From positions 3,208,342 to 3,272,341 of the forward strand of contig WBMV01006289.1 in the NCBI GenBank assembly GCA_013396655.1: a DNA stretch of 64,000 nucleotides, written 5' to 3'. The notes under the pieces were generated by a model. It was not told where the DNA came from. It did not search any database and saw only the letters and a program-made list of their open reading frames with translations. Below, piece after piece: positions 50,649-64,000 of the stretch (the stretch's first letter is position 1; the number at the start of each line of letters is the position of its first letter). This DNA comes from Campylorhamphus procurvoides. Lineage: Eukaryota > Chordata > Aves > Passeriformes > Dendrocolaptidae. A program made the translations under genes and the position numbers.

Positions 50649-50677
<29 letters not shown>
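50649..50677. repeat. 29-base T homopolymer
   Basis: An uninterrupted T run is preceded by TTGGTGTGTGTGG and followed by AATGAAGAG. It could be the reverse complement of the poly(A) tail of a - strand retrocopy, since ATTAAA-like sequence abuts it. No parent gene or target duplication was recognised. Confidence 0.8.
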
Positions 50678-50680
<3 letters not shown>

Positions 50681-53600
50681 GAAGAGAAACCAGTTCTTTT
50701 ACTGAAAGACAATGTTTCCTGTGGAGGAGACTTTGAGAGATCAGACCAAGTGAGAGATGTTTAGCTCTCCTTGCATCTCTGAGAAGTGGGTACCCAACTG
50801 CTCTAATGATCTCCCTTGCGGTGTGCCGAAGGGTAATGTTTTCCTTTGAAAGAGAAACACAATAATGTAGTCGGTTTCCAAATATCCTGAGGACTGTACT
50901 TGCTAATGAGAGACTGCAGACTGATGGTGCCTTTTTCTTATTGCCAGCGAGAAGGGTTGTCTTTTATAGAACTTCCTAGATTTTAGCAGTATGCTCTTTT
51001 TTAATTTGGAGGTTTCTCTTACTAATTTGTACTTCTTCATACAACAACCACAGTGATAAAAATCTTTGTTTTCAGTGAGGAAAATTGTTTCTTTAGATGA
51101 GTGCATTATAAAGTTTTGGACATATTTCTGAAATTTTTCTGGGTAATGTAATCAAATAACTTTTTCAAAATGTGAGCAGCATCTAATGAAGTTTTTTTAA
51201 AAAAGAGGTTTTTCCCCTCATTTTATTGCAAAATGAATTAATTTAAATATGAACATGTTCTTGGTTTTAGTAGTCTCACAGTTTTATCCTTGTAGCTGCT
51301 GTGGTTAGCTTAATGGTTGGCAATAAGACTTTCATTTTCATTTTACAATAGAAAGCTGATGGATCCTCAATCATTAGATGCCCAACTAAAGCTCACTAAG
51401 CAGTCTTTGAATGTGCAAGGGGTTAGACTGTTAAGTCAGGATATCTGGCTATTCTGCTAAAGGCACTGGTTGGCACACACTCATTGATGATATGGTCCCA
51501 TCTCAAGTGCAGGCAGATTTGACAAATGCTTGCTCTGTGGTTTCTAGAGCCTACAGGATGTGTAATGTAATTGCTGGGTTGTCATTCATATGATTGTTGA
51601 ATATTGGATTATAATTACGTCAAAACTGTTAAGGATACAGGTTACCTTAATGAATTAATATTTAAAAAAAAAGGTGGGGAATAACAGGGGATTAGAGTAG
51701 TCTTTGGACTCTCTTAGAATATTCCAAATAATTTAATTTATTACTTAGTGTAGGTGCTTTAACATTTCCTTTAAAATGTGGGCTTGTAATTTCTTGTAAT
51801 ATGCTTTTCAATCTACTCACATATTAATCATAGTAATGATAACTGAAAATAAAGGTTGATTTCACAAAATTGCCTCCAAATTTGAAGAAACCTGAAGTAA
51901 CCAGTAAATCTTGTTGAACAAATACTTCTATCATTATTTTCTGTTGTAGGCAATGTCTATTAAGAATAGTTGGAGGAAACTTGGAGAAGGGAAAGGAGAC
52001 TTTCAGCCAAACTGCTGATCCATTAAATGGTTCATTTAGCTATATGAAGAAGCTAAGTGCAACTCGCTGAAACGCTCTCCAGCAAATCTAGGTCAGATTT
52101 TAGGCCCTTGACAGCTCCTGTCTCTCCCTTAACTTCTTGCTCTCTTTAGAGGAAAACAACTTAATGCAGCTGTATGCTTTCTTTGCACTAACAGACTTCA
52201 GCACTAAGTAATCTAAACTCCGAACTTAGGCTTTGAACAGGCAGCTGAGTTTTCCAGTGAGAATCACATCTGTCAGTGGTTTTGAGAATTTTGATGTAAG
52301 AAAATAGGTGGGTTTCAAGTTGAATCAGTATTGTGCATTGGACAAACCTAGTGGCCATTGATAGCTTTTAGGAAAAATAATGGAAAACCTGGGAAATAAA
52401 AAAAATCAGAAAAGATTAATCACTTTGTATGTGCCATCTTGTTTTTAAAGCGTTAGACTCCCAAGCCAGCTCAGCTTCTGGTACTTTCTGCCACCCTCAT
52501 GGTGGAAGAAACACATACATTGTACATCTCTTGGCCTTCTAACCTTGCAATTTTGACTTCAAAATGATAATCTTTGCAAAGCCAGATAAGCTTTCATATT
52601 GATTAAGCAAGCCAGACTAATGTTTAAAATTTCACTAGGCATAAAAGCAGCCTGGCTTAAATGCTGTGTTGTCCTTCAGCAAGCCCAGTGAGTCACCTGA
52701 CAAGACTGTTTGGAGTGCGGGAAAGGGCATGGGCTACAGCTCCACCTGTACATCTGGGACCCCTGACACTGGATATGGCAGTGACCAGCCACAGGTGCCT
52801 TTCTGGGAGCTTGGATTTGAATGGGGAATGCTGTCTGCTCTTGCAGCTTCTCTTGTTGAATCAGTGCTTCCAGATGTGCAAACCTGCTGTAAGTCTGGTC
52901 TAATCGGGTGCTCTGCTTTTTCTGTGTCTGTCTGGTTAGTTCTGTGTAAGACATGAAGTAGGGCTCCCTGTTCATTTAATATTTTGTTGTCTTGTACCAA
53001 AGGTAAAGCAGTGGCATATTTTGTCTGAGTCAGCAGTTTGGGTATTTATTATATGTCACCCAGGAAGGGTATGGCTGTGACACTCACTATCAAAACATTA
53101 ATTTGGAACAGATAGCATTCCTATAATCCATTGTAGTGTAAGTGATTCTTATGAATCCACTATAACATGGAGAACTCTAGGAACTCAGTTTTAATATTGA
53201 ATTGCTGTATCCCTACTTTTAAAATGCATATTCAAAGCACAGTGCTGGATCATTTGAAACACTGCTGCTTATAAATATTTGATTTGCATTTGAACTGTGG
53301 ATCATAAGACTTTACAACAGCATCTTAATGGAGCTGATGTCCTCATAAGGTGCCAGTACCTTACTGTGCTAATCATTATCAAGAATGGATATTATATTAC
53401 CCTTTTTAGCTCTCCCTCTTAAGTTATGGTAATGCTGTTGATAGTTACTGCCTTCTGTACTGGTAAGATGTTTTAAACAAAGTAGTCTGCAGGAAAATGG
53501 ATTAAAAGCCTTTTAAGGGAGATCATTGGGGCAGGAGCTTTGTTCTTTTCCAGACTCAGGTGATCCTTGATGCACGTGGTTAACTTTAAAGGCCTTGATT

Positions 53601-54145
53601 CAGTACAGAAATCCAAGTAGTCTGAATATCTTAAATCTCTATTAGATAAATTGTAAATGACTTCTCAACTGCAAATTTAATCTGCTTCTGTGTTCCAGAT
53701 GGAGAATGTGTATCCATAATGTCTTTAGAGTGTTGAAAACAGCCCATATGTGTTTATTAAACATTCAAACTAGAGTTTTAGCAGCTGAAAACCCTTGGTT
53801 TACACATGAAGAATAACTTTCATATATTAATATAGTTTTGTTAAGGTAAATAGTTTTGTTTTATGCTGTCTGTGGGGAATGGAAAAGTCTGTATTTAGAT
53901 TAATATGTATCTAGTAGCATATTGTCATATCCTTGCAGAAAAGGAGTGTCTACTCAGAATGTGGTTAACACATTCGAGTCTCAAGGCGAGTCCTATGGCT
54001 GAATTAGAACCAGTGGAAGATCACAGCATAGTGGAAATGCTGACTTACAAATAGTGTTATTGGTGAATTATATAATGTTTGTGACCAAAGTGAGCACACA
54101 AGTTGTTAATTGACACACTTGACACTTTTGTTTTCTTTCCCCTAG

Positions 54146-54262
54146 TTTCTTTGCTTGAAGAATATAAGGACTTTTCTCTCTGCATGTTGTGAAATATTTG
54201 GAATGAAGAAAAGTGAACTTTTTGAAGCATTTGATCTGTTTGATGTGAGAGACTTTGGAAAG
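54146..54262 (+). CDS. VAV3: VAV3 coding exon 2, CH domain continued (39 codons)
   Basis: It follows a good acceptor (TTTCTTTCCCCTAG) and ends at an excellent donor (AAAG|gtaagg). The translation continues exon 1 in phase 0: [20 protein letters not shown] (residues 69-88), then [19 protein letters not shown] (89-107). These are hallmark Vav CH-domain sequences: [11 protein letters not shown] is shared by all Vavs, and the [21 protein letters not shown] form matches VAV3 best. With exon 1 it gives the first 107 of roughly 850 residues. No stop, frameshift or lost residue is visible, so the gene looks intact. The next exon, expected to begin at the valine after DFGK, is not in the window. Confidence 0.97.
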
Positions 54263-57200
54263 GTAAGGATCCTTTGAATTATATCCTGGGTAACATTACT
54301 GTGTACTGGCTGAGTGAAGAAGACTTGCATGGTAACTGTGGTGTAGGAGATGTGACTAATGGATGAGCATTCATTACTGAAAAAACGGTGGGGAAGAATT
54401 AAGAAAGCAGAAAGATTTATATTGGGGTGGCTAAGAAAGGTCATAGAAATCCTTGGTAGTCATGTTCTGGGGGTGTGAAAACCAAAGATTAATGGAAAAA
54501 AACTGGTTTGAAAGGTGCTGAGTTGAAGGTAAAGGAAATGCAGGAAGATGGCAAACCATAGGCGAGTGCTGCCTGGTGAAGTCAGTTTGGCAAACATAGT
54601 GTGGATTCAGAACCCCTGACCCTGTACATTGGAAGGCTATGTGGCACAGAACATGTTTCTTTAGTCTCAGATGATTGAAATTCACCCAGGTACTTGCCCT
54701 TGTAAAATTTTTTTGACAGTTAGTTGTTTTTCCCTAACCTGTTGTAAGGCTCAGATACATGCTATGATAGGTTAATGTCTAATTTATGTAGTGTATTTAC
54801 ATATATTCTGTAAGTGTGTGATGAATTTTTCTATATGGAAAAGGCTTTTCCAGTCTGTTGTTCACAGCCTCCTACATATCTGTTTGATCTGTCATTGCCA
54901 ACATGTGTTTAGTTCAACTTCAGTTTCTGCTTTTGACTCATAGGGTATCATTACCCTAATTTCACAGGAAAAAGTCTAAAAATTACCTCAAGTAGCACTA
55001 AAAATAGTTATTTATTCAAATTTAGCACATTTCAAGCATTATTGTTTTTTAAGAGATTTTAAATCTACTACCTATTTTTTATGTACTGCTCTCTTTATAA
55101 GTAGACACAGAGGTAAAGAGGATGTATGAATGCAAGTGTGAATTAGGGCTGCAATATGATTGCTTTAAATGGCTCAATGATTATCATTAACTAAAGTATC
55201 TAATTGTTTTTCTCAATATTTTGTATGGTTTTAAGTCCTTTGAGCATAAAATTAGATAACCTGGTAATTCCACTTGTTCTTTAATTTTGCTGAACATATT
55301 TTGTCCTCATAAATAATATTGAAGACAAAACTTTTGTTAAAATGTGGTCCTTTTATACAGATTCAGCTTATTAAAAATGTTGGGGCTTTTTTTGTGCAAG
55401 TAGCAGTAGAATGAGAATTGTGTGTTTTGTTTTGTGGTTCCCCCCTCACCCATGTGCACCAGCAATGTCTTATTTAAGGTATTTGTCGGGTGTCTTAATG
55501 CTTGCTTCAAATCTTTGTTACCTATGCCTAACGCACAGAAACTTTTTAAATATTGTATATTCTAATTAATTGCTGAGAGTTTCATGTTCTGTGCCATGTA
55601 AAGATAGCCTGCTTTGAATATAGTCTAATTTTGAAAATATATTTTGCAGTGCAAATTACTACTGCTGCATCATTGAATACCCAGTAAACAAGTTCTGAAT
55701 TAAGGCTGAATTTAACCCAAAAATGTGTTTCTGGTACTCTTTAATTGTAATTTCAACAGATTTTATTTTAGAATATAAGTAGAATAATCGGTTTTAAAAA
55801 AAAACTGTATTCCATTCACATACTTAGTATTTAATTTCTCTTCCTGAAGTCAATTTGGATGTAGAGACATTGGAATTTATTTTTTTTACTGCTCATTGTC
55901 ATAATATAGCACAAATAGACTACTTGTTCCTGGCACTGGTTTTTCAGTTTTAGTGGTGTAGTGTGTAAAAGCAATGGTTTGCCTAGCCTGGGTCATCTTT
56001 CTTGGAAAGTTAGCAGGTAAAAATGCAGCAACAAATTTGAAAGATGTTGTCTGGAATTCTTTAATGAGACAAACTATGTGCGTGGGAGCAGCTGCTGGTG
56101 CAGAGGGGGAGATGCTGAATTGAACAAGCCTGTGCAATCCTGCTATGGGAGTGTTGGCCATGCTTTTGGGTGCCTGGTGGCTGTGCTCTTCAGCCCTTTC
56201 CATTGGATGCTGGTGTGGAAACTGGCCACACAGGAGTTGAGGTTGGAATACACTGTATTTAGATGGGCTGAGCTGTGTGTTTTACTGGCCTATGCAAATG
56301 AGCATGTACTCAGCTGCTGAAAGGTCGCTTAGGAAAGTGGAGGGGAAAATAACAACTGTATTAAAAGTAATAAAATCGCATTAATACAATGTGTGCAAAT
56401 TTATTTGTGTGCCTTCAAGTGTGCTGTTTGTACAGTTGAAAATATCTGTAAGTGGCATGGGATTTCAATTGCACATCTGGTTATGTATTACTTTGGAAAT
56501 TCAGATTCTTTGTAACAGTGTGAGAATAAGAAAGTGTATCTTTTTCATGCTGTTCTGTGCTTTTCACCTTTCCCCTTCATTATGTTTTCCTGTGAATAAC
56601 AACTCCAGGATGGTCATACATCTCCAGCTTCCTTGAACAGAAGTTGTATTTATGCAAAAGGCAAAAAAAAACCCCAACAAAGCAGTGCTGTAGATTTTTC
56701 CTGCTGTTGCAACCAAGTCATTCTACCATTTCCAAAAGAATTCTTTGAACTGTACTCCCTAAAGGTTTACAAAATACGAATGATCTTAAAATGATTACAG
56801 GTGAAATCGAAAAGGGGGCTATGCTTTAGAAAGGCTGTTTTCCAAACTGTTGCCCAAGTAAGTGATGGGATGTGTGCAGCCTCTGACACATTTGTACTGG
56901 AAGCTGCCTTGAGATATCAGAAGCTGGCAAGTACTTATTAGTAGTGGGATGTAAATAAACTGTAGCTAAGGTGACTCCATAAACCCTGTCTGCTACTTTT
57001 CAATGCTTCAATTGAGTTTATGAAGAAATTGTTTTTGAATTTGTCATCTTAAGATGGAATGTTCTGTTTTGTATGACAGATTTCAATGACTATTTAAGCA
57101 TGCTAATAGAGGGAACAAGAGAAATGTGTCAGCTGTAAATGAATGTGCCCTCAAGGAAATAAGATTGAAGGGAAAAGTGAGATGATAGACCCCTTGAGGG

Positions 57201-60200
57201 CAACAATATATTTTTTAAAATAGTCTATTTTTCATCTCTTTGAAGAAAATGACAGAAAAAGCCAGAGCATGGTAGAAGTAGCAGTTGTATATTGCTAAAA
57301 GACTTAACAGGCTTGTGAAGTATCAATTACAAAATGTTTGTTGTAATGGTGAAACTTGCATTTAATAGAGGTAAATGAGCTGTTTCCAGATGCTTTGACA
57401 CAACATATGAAAATTTGACTTGAACTTTGTGCTCTGCTTTGCAGAGACTCTTTGATCTCTCAATGATTAGAGAAAAAGCAGGGTGTATGTGGAGTGGATT
57501 GGAATCAGAGGGGAAGCTGAAGTAGCAAAATGTAAATAGCTAAAGAATAGGTTAAGCAATGGAAGCTGGTAACCTCATGAGTATATTTAATGTGTACTTT
57601 CTGTATGAATATTGATATCAACTGTTACAAGATGAGGGATTTCTTCTGTTTCAAGTACAATAGCACAGATTTTTCTTATTTTTAGACTGACTGTGCTTGA
57701 AAAAAGAGGGGTTTCATTATATAGAAACAACAAAGTTCTTAAATCATGCTTTTTAAAACTATAAAAATTGATTTTCCTGGAGATCAACAGTATTCATTCA
57801 TTCCCACTCACCTTTCTATCAGTAAACTTCATTGCTGCTGCCTTAATTCCTGACAGAGCATGAAATGCCCTCCCACGCACTGGAGGTGCCAGACAGTGTT
57901 TTTGTTATGAATTCCATGCTGGAGAGTCATTTTTCACTACCGCAGGGTTGTCAGGTTCTTCCTTTCTACCTGTGTGCCAGAATAAGCAAATAATGTTGGT
58001 ACTTGTTCTTTCAGCTCTGTGAGCCCTGCATGCTCCTCGAACAGCAGTCATTGCTGCCTGGTGCACCACAACAAATTGTTGCTATCCCTATCCTCTGAAG
58101 GAAGTTTGCAACTAATGTGTTGCAGAAATGGGAATTTGAGGATTCGGTTTGGTGTCTGTTGATGTCAATAGAAGCTCTCTGGCCTCAGAACTGTATTTGG
58201 AGTCCTGTGGGGGGAAATGGTGTCCAGATATTGTCAGAAAAAAACAAACCCTTTGTGTGCTCTGATTTTAAATATTCAACAGAATGTATAACTGAGCACA
58301 ATGTGTTTTTCTGATGTAGCTGATCTAATATGAACATAGCAATAGACTCCCCTACTAGGGATCATGCGATGGATGTCTAGAAATAATGTTCAATATTGAA
58401 TTGTGATTTGAAAGAGACAAACAAGATGGTCAAATATCAGCTGCACCAATGAAATAAGTATGTAGTTGTTTAAAAGCATATAACATAATAGCTAGAGTAG
58501 CTAACTTTCTGGTGACACTTAAAGGGCTAGTTTATGTACAAGCAAGCAACTGCTGTGAAAATATTGAGTGCATATACTCATGTTGTATAGTTTGTGATGA
58601 TTTTAGTCACTTTGTTACTGCAAAGGAAATCCAGGCTATGATGCAGGAGAAAGTAATGCTAGAGTTGAGAATACTGGTATATTAGTATTCCCTCAGGTTT
58701 AACAGATTCCAGGAAGATTGGGCAGATGTGCATGAAATACTCCAAAATCAACACAACAAAAAGCAACAGTTACTGTAAAAAGTTATATACCCTTCCAGGA
58801 GGAGAGAGGAGGAAAAATCTTCAATAAAACTGAAACGGTTGAGATTATCTGCAGTTGTTTCATGCTTTATTCACTGAATTTATTCAGTGAGATAATAGAG
58901 TAAAATATGATCACTTTTCACAAATAAAGTGATATTAAAACCGTAGAACATGGGAGAACATGTCAGTACATTATAGTGTATTTCTGTAAAGATATTAAAA
59001 TGGAGAAAGAAATTGAACTGGTAAAAACAAGACTGTCATCAAAACCCTGTTCTTTGTTCTCTGAGCTCTTTTAGTTATAAAATGGAAAAAAAGCGTAGTG
59101 ATTTGCACAAGAAACCAGCTGCACAACTCTTTTCAGGAGTAGCATTTCCATGTTTTAGAGTTTGTGAGATGGACTTCTTTGGGATGAATGACATTTGAAC
59201 TCCTGTGTGTACTATGGGAGAATGAAGAAACAGGAGATATGAAAAAGTTTCAACTTTCTTCTCTGTGGAAGTGGTTTGGACAAAATGAGCAAGAAAACAC
59301 TGGAGTGTTGCAAAACTGCTGAAATGGTTGGCATGTAGGGACCTTTTTTGTTAGATATTAGTGCTTCTTGTATAGAGTTACATAAAAGTCAAGCACTCAG
59401 AAGCCTCCCTAAAAGCATCCCTTAAATGTTAAAAATAAATTCACTTGCAGATCCAAAGAACATAAATCATGGTTTTTGGCAAAGGATTGGGGTGGCTGAA
59501 CATAATGGTTTAGCTCGTTAACCAGCTTTTTGAAAAGTCCCCGAAAATTTACAGAAATAGATTGCCATAGAATACAATAGTATGCTGTGGAAATCATACC
59601 CACATGAGATAAATGAAGTTTATTTGTAACACCTTGTTGTAGTGATTATTGCCAAATAATCTACCAGTGTCTAGGCATATAGCTTCAGTAAATCTGAAAC
59701 CATTAGCATGAGCTTATAGCTTCTACATGAGCATATATACTTAGGGCTGAATATTTTTGGGTTATGGTCATGAGTGTTCCTGTGATAGAATATTAGAGGG
59801 CTATCACCTCACTGGTCTTTCAAAATGAATTTTCATTAATTTCTTAAGGGTTTGTCCTAACTTTTCAAGTTATAAGGTTTGCTTCCAGTTGATGAAAAGT
59901 GTAACAATAATATTTGTTTTTTGGCCACATAACAAAGTGTTGAACTCATAACAAATATTTTTTTCATTAAAGAAAAATTGTCATTGAGGGAGTGCTTGGG
60001 ATGTTTTGGAACGATCAGACAAATTTCAGTCCTTATATAATGTAGTTCTGTTTAGTTTTTCAGCAAATGTAACCAGAGTTAGAAAGTCAAGGTTAATGAG
60101 AAACTGTTAATATGAGAAAATGAAGCTGAATTTCTGGACTCATTTCTGTGTTAAGATGATCTTGTGCAAATTTTACCTGTATCTGATTGGCCTATCCTGG

Positions 60201-63200
60201 GGACACTGAACTTGTAACATTGAATTCTGGTAATGTGGGTTTCTTTTTCAGGTGAAAAATTTTGGAGGAAGAGAACACTTGGAGCCTGAGTAGCTTTAAC
60301 ATGGTTTAAAATTATGTCTTCTTACGCATTTGTTTTTCAACAGGGAATGAATTCCCTTCAGTATCTGTAAAACAATCATTTCATTAACCAAATGTTGAGG
60401 GTGAAATGGACAACAAACCCCAAAACTTTCTGATTTTACAAATATTGGTCTAAGTAACACAAACTGCAATAAGGCAATAAATGAGTCAAAGGAAGACCAT
60501 ATCAACTTTGAAGAGCTTTGTATCTTTCTTCCTGTGACAGTGAAATCGTTTACCACCAAAGAGGGGTAGAAAACATAGGGTTTTTGTTTGCTTGGCCTTC
60601 ATCTTTTGTAAAACCTGGAGGCTTCCAAAGAGTTTTACTATTACCATTACTATTATTGCTACTCAAACTGCCTGGGTGGTTCCCCATTTTAATTAATTTT
60701 ACCTCATAGTAGTCTCAGACTGGACTTTGCATTAAGTTCAGAACTTGTTTTATGGAAGTATTTGTTTTTAAGGTGCTCTCCATTTCAGATCTAAATCTGT
60801 GTTCTTCATTTATATACTAATTTTCTGGAACAGAGCCTTCTGACATGGTTGACTACACATCATTGTCAAAACCATGAGAAAACACTTGTGAGTCTTGTTC
60901 AGGCTTTTCTTTGTTTGCAATTTATATTAATAGTTCTAGGGACAGAATGAGAAGTTTGGACTACACTTTGTTTGTAACATAGTCATATGTATTCAAATCT
61001 AATGTTTCATTAAGCCATGTGGTCTCAAGTATGGTCTTTTTACAGGGTTGTTTTGAACACTTGGCTACTCTTGTGTCTTAAGAAGTAAGCCACTATTGCT
61101 ATTAAATGATGCCAAGAGACAAAGGGACAGAGCAGTTTTGGTCATCATATTTAAATCTAATCAGGTCAAGGACAGCCTGTGTACTTGTCTGATGTGTTGA
61201 ACCAGCAGGCTGTACAGGGTGCTTTAGTGTAGGTGCACTTAAGAATCATAGAATAGTTTGTGTTGGAAGGAACCTTTAAGGTCATCTAATCCTCCCCCGC
61301 AGTGAGCAGGGACATCTGCCAGACCATGTTGTGCAGTATCTTGTCCAACTTGACCTTGAATGTGTTGGGGATAGGGCATCTACCACTTCCCTGGGCAACC
61401 TGTGCCAGTGTTTCACTATCCTCATTGTAAAAAATTTCTGAACTTATATCTCATCTGAGATCATATTTGATCAAAAAAAGGGAAAAGCCTGTCTTGAAAT
61501 AGCCATATAAGGTTATGTTCAAGATGCAGCTTATTTATGTAATAATAAATTGGGCACCCCATTTAAAGTGGAAAATAATTTTATGCAGGATGTAAGTTAA
61601 AAAAATATTCAGTTCCTTACTGGTTTATCCTCCAAGAGTTTTGATTACAACAATCTTAGTTTAATTACTATGGTACTGTTAAGCTGTTCTTCTCTAATGT
61701 TGCTCTGTGGCTGGCCTTTTGTCTGAGCAAGAGACTGACTAAAGCAGTACTACGAATTACTTGGAATGCATTTTTGCACCCCTGCCTTTCTTACTGTGTC
61801 CTGCAGTTCACTTTGAACTTTAGCTGACTGCTCCTTGATAAAAATAAATGATTAGGAGGCAAAGGTGCACAAACAAATGAAAATGATATTCAGAACTTAA
61901 CAACTTCAAATACTCATCAGTCCCTGTGTTGTTTGCCGGATGTCATTTTGTTGTATGCATTAATGATGAAAACAGCAGTTCAATTGGCCTGATCTACTTT
62001 TATGCATAGTTTTAAAATAATAAATTTGATTACTTGTATTGCTCCATTCTAATATGAAAAAAATGAGTGTAATTGCTAAGTTTGGTGGTTTTCCTCCTTT
62101 ATTTTTTACTTTCCCCTTGGAATGACTTGAAATAGCTCAAGTTCTCTGTCACTGAAAGATGTTTCCTGGCCCTCCCCTCTCTCCTCTGCATCTCTATCAT
62201 GAGTTTAAAATGTTGCTGGATGGTGTCTGTGCTAAACCTCCACCAGAGAGATTTGGGCTGCTCTTGAGCTCTCCTTGAATGGCATGAATTGCAAGCTAGA
62301 GACGTGGCTTAAAGCATCACTTAGGCAGTGTTAGGATTTCCTCTGGAGGCATATTCTCAGAGACTCACTGCCAGTGACATCGTGGGGCCACACCTGGGAG
62401 ATGTTCCTGTGCTGAAGCAAAGCCAGACTGTGATTTTTCTGATCAGTCTGTAGAGTTCCCTCTCTTCACGCAGACAAGGGGGAGACTGCCTTCAGCTGTT
62501 TATGGTTGGTAGTTCTATATGAAGCAAAAGTGTACATGGGTGAAAAGTCCCAAATAATAACCTGTTTTCAAAGACAGTGAAACAGTAGTTGCTGCTTGTT
62601 TCTTTGTAAGTATCAAAAAATCAGGGTTTCTTTAAGCTGAAGAATGCTCTGGTAGTTAGATTGGTTGTAATTTCATTCACTGCTTTTTCTGTCCAATTTC
62701 AGTAGAAAATGAAACCTGAAGTGAATGGTTTGCAGCAGGAAACACCGTTTGAGTGTTTCATAAAAAGGAAATAGGTACAAGTTAATGAGAAATGTTTACA
62801 GAATGTGTTAGAGGGCTTTTACTTAACATGTTGGTGACTAAGCTGGAGAGGTGTTTGCTAATCAAGGATTGTGTTCTGTGGTTCTTAATTCTGACACAGT
62901 AATTGTGTTATGAATAAATGTCAGGTGCACAACTCCGCCTGCCTTTGGAATGGATGGATACTTGAAGAGTTTGGTAATGGAAAAATAAGTGAGAAGAGTG
63001 TATTCTAACCTATTTATCTATAAGTCTTGAAAAGCTTACATTGTTAGTCTTGATGATCTCAATCACCTACAATCTGCCTAGGAAAACTAATGTATCTTTC
63101 TGTGCAAACACTGAACATATTTAGGGATGTGGCTTTTTCTTCTTGTCAAAACATGTTGTAGCAGAAATGCAGGATCTTACATTTTGGATCTTAAATGTTG

Positions 63201-64000
63201 TTAATTTTGATGCATGAAATGATATTTATTTGGAAAAGTTTTATTAAATGGATTGTTTGCGTTTTCATGGCTTTCCTCCTGAGATTTTGATGGTGAAACA
63301 TTGGCAGTTGAATACTGAGGATTTAGTTTCCAAAATAACCATTCAATAACTAAATCATTCAGTGTAAAATTTTATTATAAATGTATTAGCTGACAAACTT
63401 GGCAATGTATTTAAAAACAATTGTAAATAATGAGTTGCTGAGTTAGAAAGTAATATTGCAGAAGATATAGAAGTCAAATTATTAGTGACAGTGAAATTAA
63501 ATGGCACGTTTTAGCTACTGCTAACATCTACAAGTAAACAAGCTCTTAGATTTCACCCAGCTACAGTTTAAAACTGTAATATGACAGCACAGGTCTCAAG
63601 ACCAGCCCATGAAGAGCCTTAGATAATGGGTACAATGTACAGTGCAGTAATGTAGTGTGATGGTGAAGGAGCTGACAAAAGTGTATTTGAATTTTTGGAA
63701 TGTACTTTTTTATATGCAAATTTTAACATTAATGTAATAAAATTGCCAAGTTAAGTTGCATATAGGTTTGAGTAAATTGCCTGTAGGTCTTCAACGTAAA
63801 CCCATTTCTGCGAAAATGTAAGGAACACTTTACAGAATTACTTCAGAAAACCAACTGAGGGCTAATTCACATAAGTACATTTCATTCCCTAAGTCAGCTT
63901 TAAGACGCTGAAAAGTTTGATGTGTTTCTAAAGTAGAACTGATTTAAGGAAAAAAGCACCAGTGACATTGTGCAACATATAATGCGTTTCTCCTGCAGTG
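54263..64000 (+). other. VAV3: VAV3 intron 2, 5' part (runs off window)
   Basis: No further VAV3 exon is seen. The window ends in a pyrimidine-rich TTTCTCCTGCAG followed by TG. Because exon 2 ends in phase 0 and the next codon should begin with G (valine), that AG is not a clear fit for exon 3. A CR1 fragment lies at 61241-61458. Octamer-like ATGCAAAT occurs at 56292-56299 and 63714-63721. Open frames up to 105 codons look like chance. Confidence 0.85.
61241..61458 (-). mobile_element. CR1 LINE 3'-end fragment, antisense to VAV3
   Basis: The + strand shows the reverse complement of a CR1 tail. It starts AGAATCATAGAATAGTTTG, the ATTCTATG-type terminal repeat of CR1, then reads TTGGAAGGAACCTTTAAGGTC. 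It continues through GTGAGCAGGGACATCT, CCAACTTGACCTTGAATG and CTGGGCAACCTGTGCCAGTG. It fades out at about 61458, so it is a 5'-truncated copy of about 220 bases, the usual form of CR1 in birds. No coding part of the element remains. Divergence from the familiar consensus seems moderate. Confidence 0.92.

Larger units (their letters stand above)
23841..54145 (+). other. VAV3: VAV3 intron 1 (30,305 bp)
   Basis: It runs from the gtgcgg donor to a TTTCTTTCCCCTAG acceptor. A long first intron is usual for VAV3. Its first 500 bases belong to the CpG island. The rest is AT-rich and contains an LTR (about 34.7-35.09 kb), pyrimidine-rich stretches at 35460-35715 and 45310-45535, and a long T tract at 50649-50677. 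AT-rich segments with homeodomain/POU-like sites occur at about 39.13-39.42 and 46.37-46.45 kb. No extra coding exon was recognised. Frames up to 159 codons (30490-30969, - strand) look like chance. Confidence 0.93.

Noticed and set aside
52661..52975. Overlapping 80-100 codon frames on both strands
   Set aside because: No family match or splice context; open on both strands, as expected by chance.
63987..64000. TCTCCTGCAG followed by TG at the window end as a VAV3 exon 3 acceptor
   Set aside because: Exon 2 ends in phase 0 and the next codon should be a valine starting with G, whereas TG follows this AG. Only two bases remain, so it cannot be decided.

Overview
The window is vertebrate nuclear DNA, almost certainly from a bird. 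The two decisive signs are a CR1 LINE tail in intron 2, with its typical AGAATCATAGAAT start as seen on the opposite strand, and a compact LTR of avian class II type in intron 1. There is no bacterial-style gene packing: coding sequence fills well under 1% of the window, and most open frames are chance.

The one gene that can be named is VAV3, on the + strand. Its CpG-island promoter and first coding exon lie near 23.4-24.4 kb (CDS 23637-23840, 68 codons). Intron 1 is 30,305 bp. Exon 2 is at 54146-54262 (39 codons, in phase). Intron 2 runs off the right edge. Together the exons give the first 107 residues of the Vav3 calponin-homology domain. The rest of the protein (end of CH, acidic region, DH, PH, C1, SH3-SH2-SH3) must lie to the right.

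Left of VAV3 (1-23.3 kb) is mostly non-coding. The exception is an 85-codon open frame on the - strand at 10708-10965. It encodes a plausible small single-pass membrane protein, with a splice-acceptor-like sequence directly before its ATG and AATAAA signals downstream. I do not recognise its family. A CpG-rich patch at about 15.48-15.70 kb could be a promoter or first exon for it, but that is inference.

Intron 1 holds an LTR at about 34.7-35.09 kb in sense orientation, with two SRF (CArG) sites, three inverted CCAAT boxes, a TATA box and AATAAA. It also holds two pyrimidine-rich stretches, a 29-base T tract and several AT-rich clusters of homeodomain/POU-like sites that may be conserved enhancers. 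Intron 2 holds the CR1 copy. I saw no tRNA, rRNA or CRISPR array. The best candidates for something undescribed are the small membrane-protein ORF, the in-frame 5' extension of VAV3, and the CArG-bearing LTR inside VAV3.
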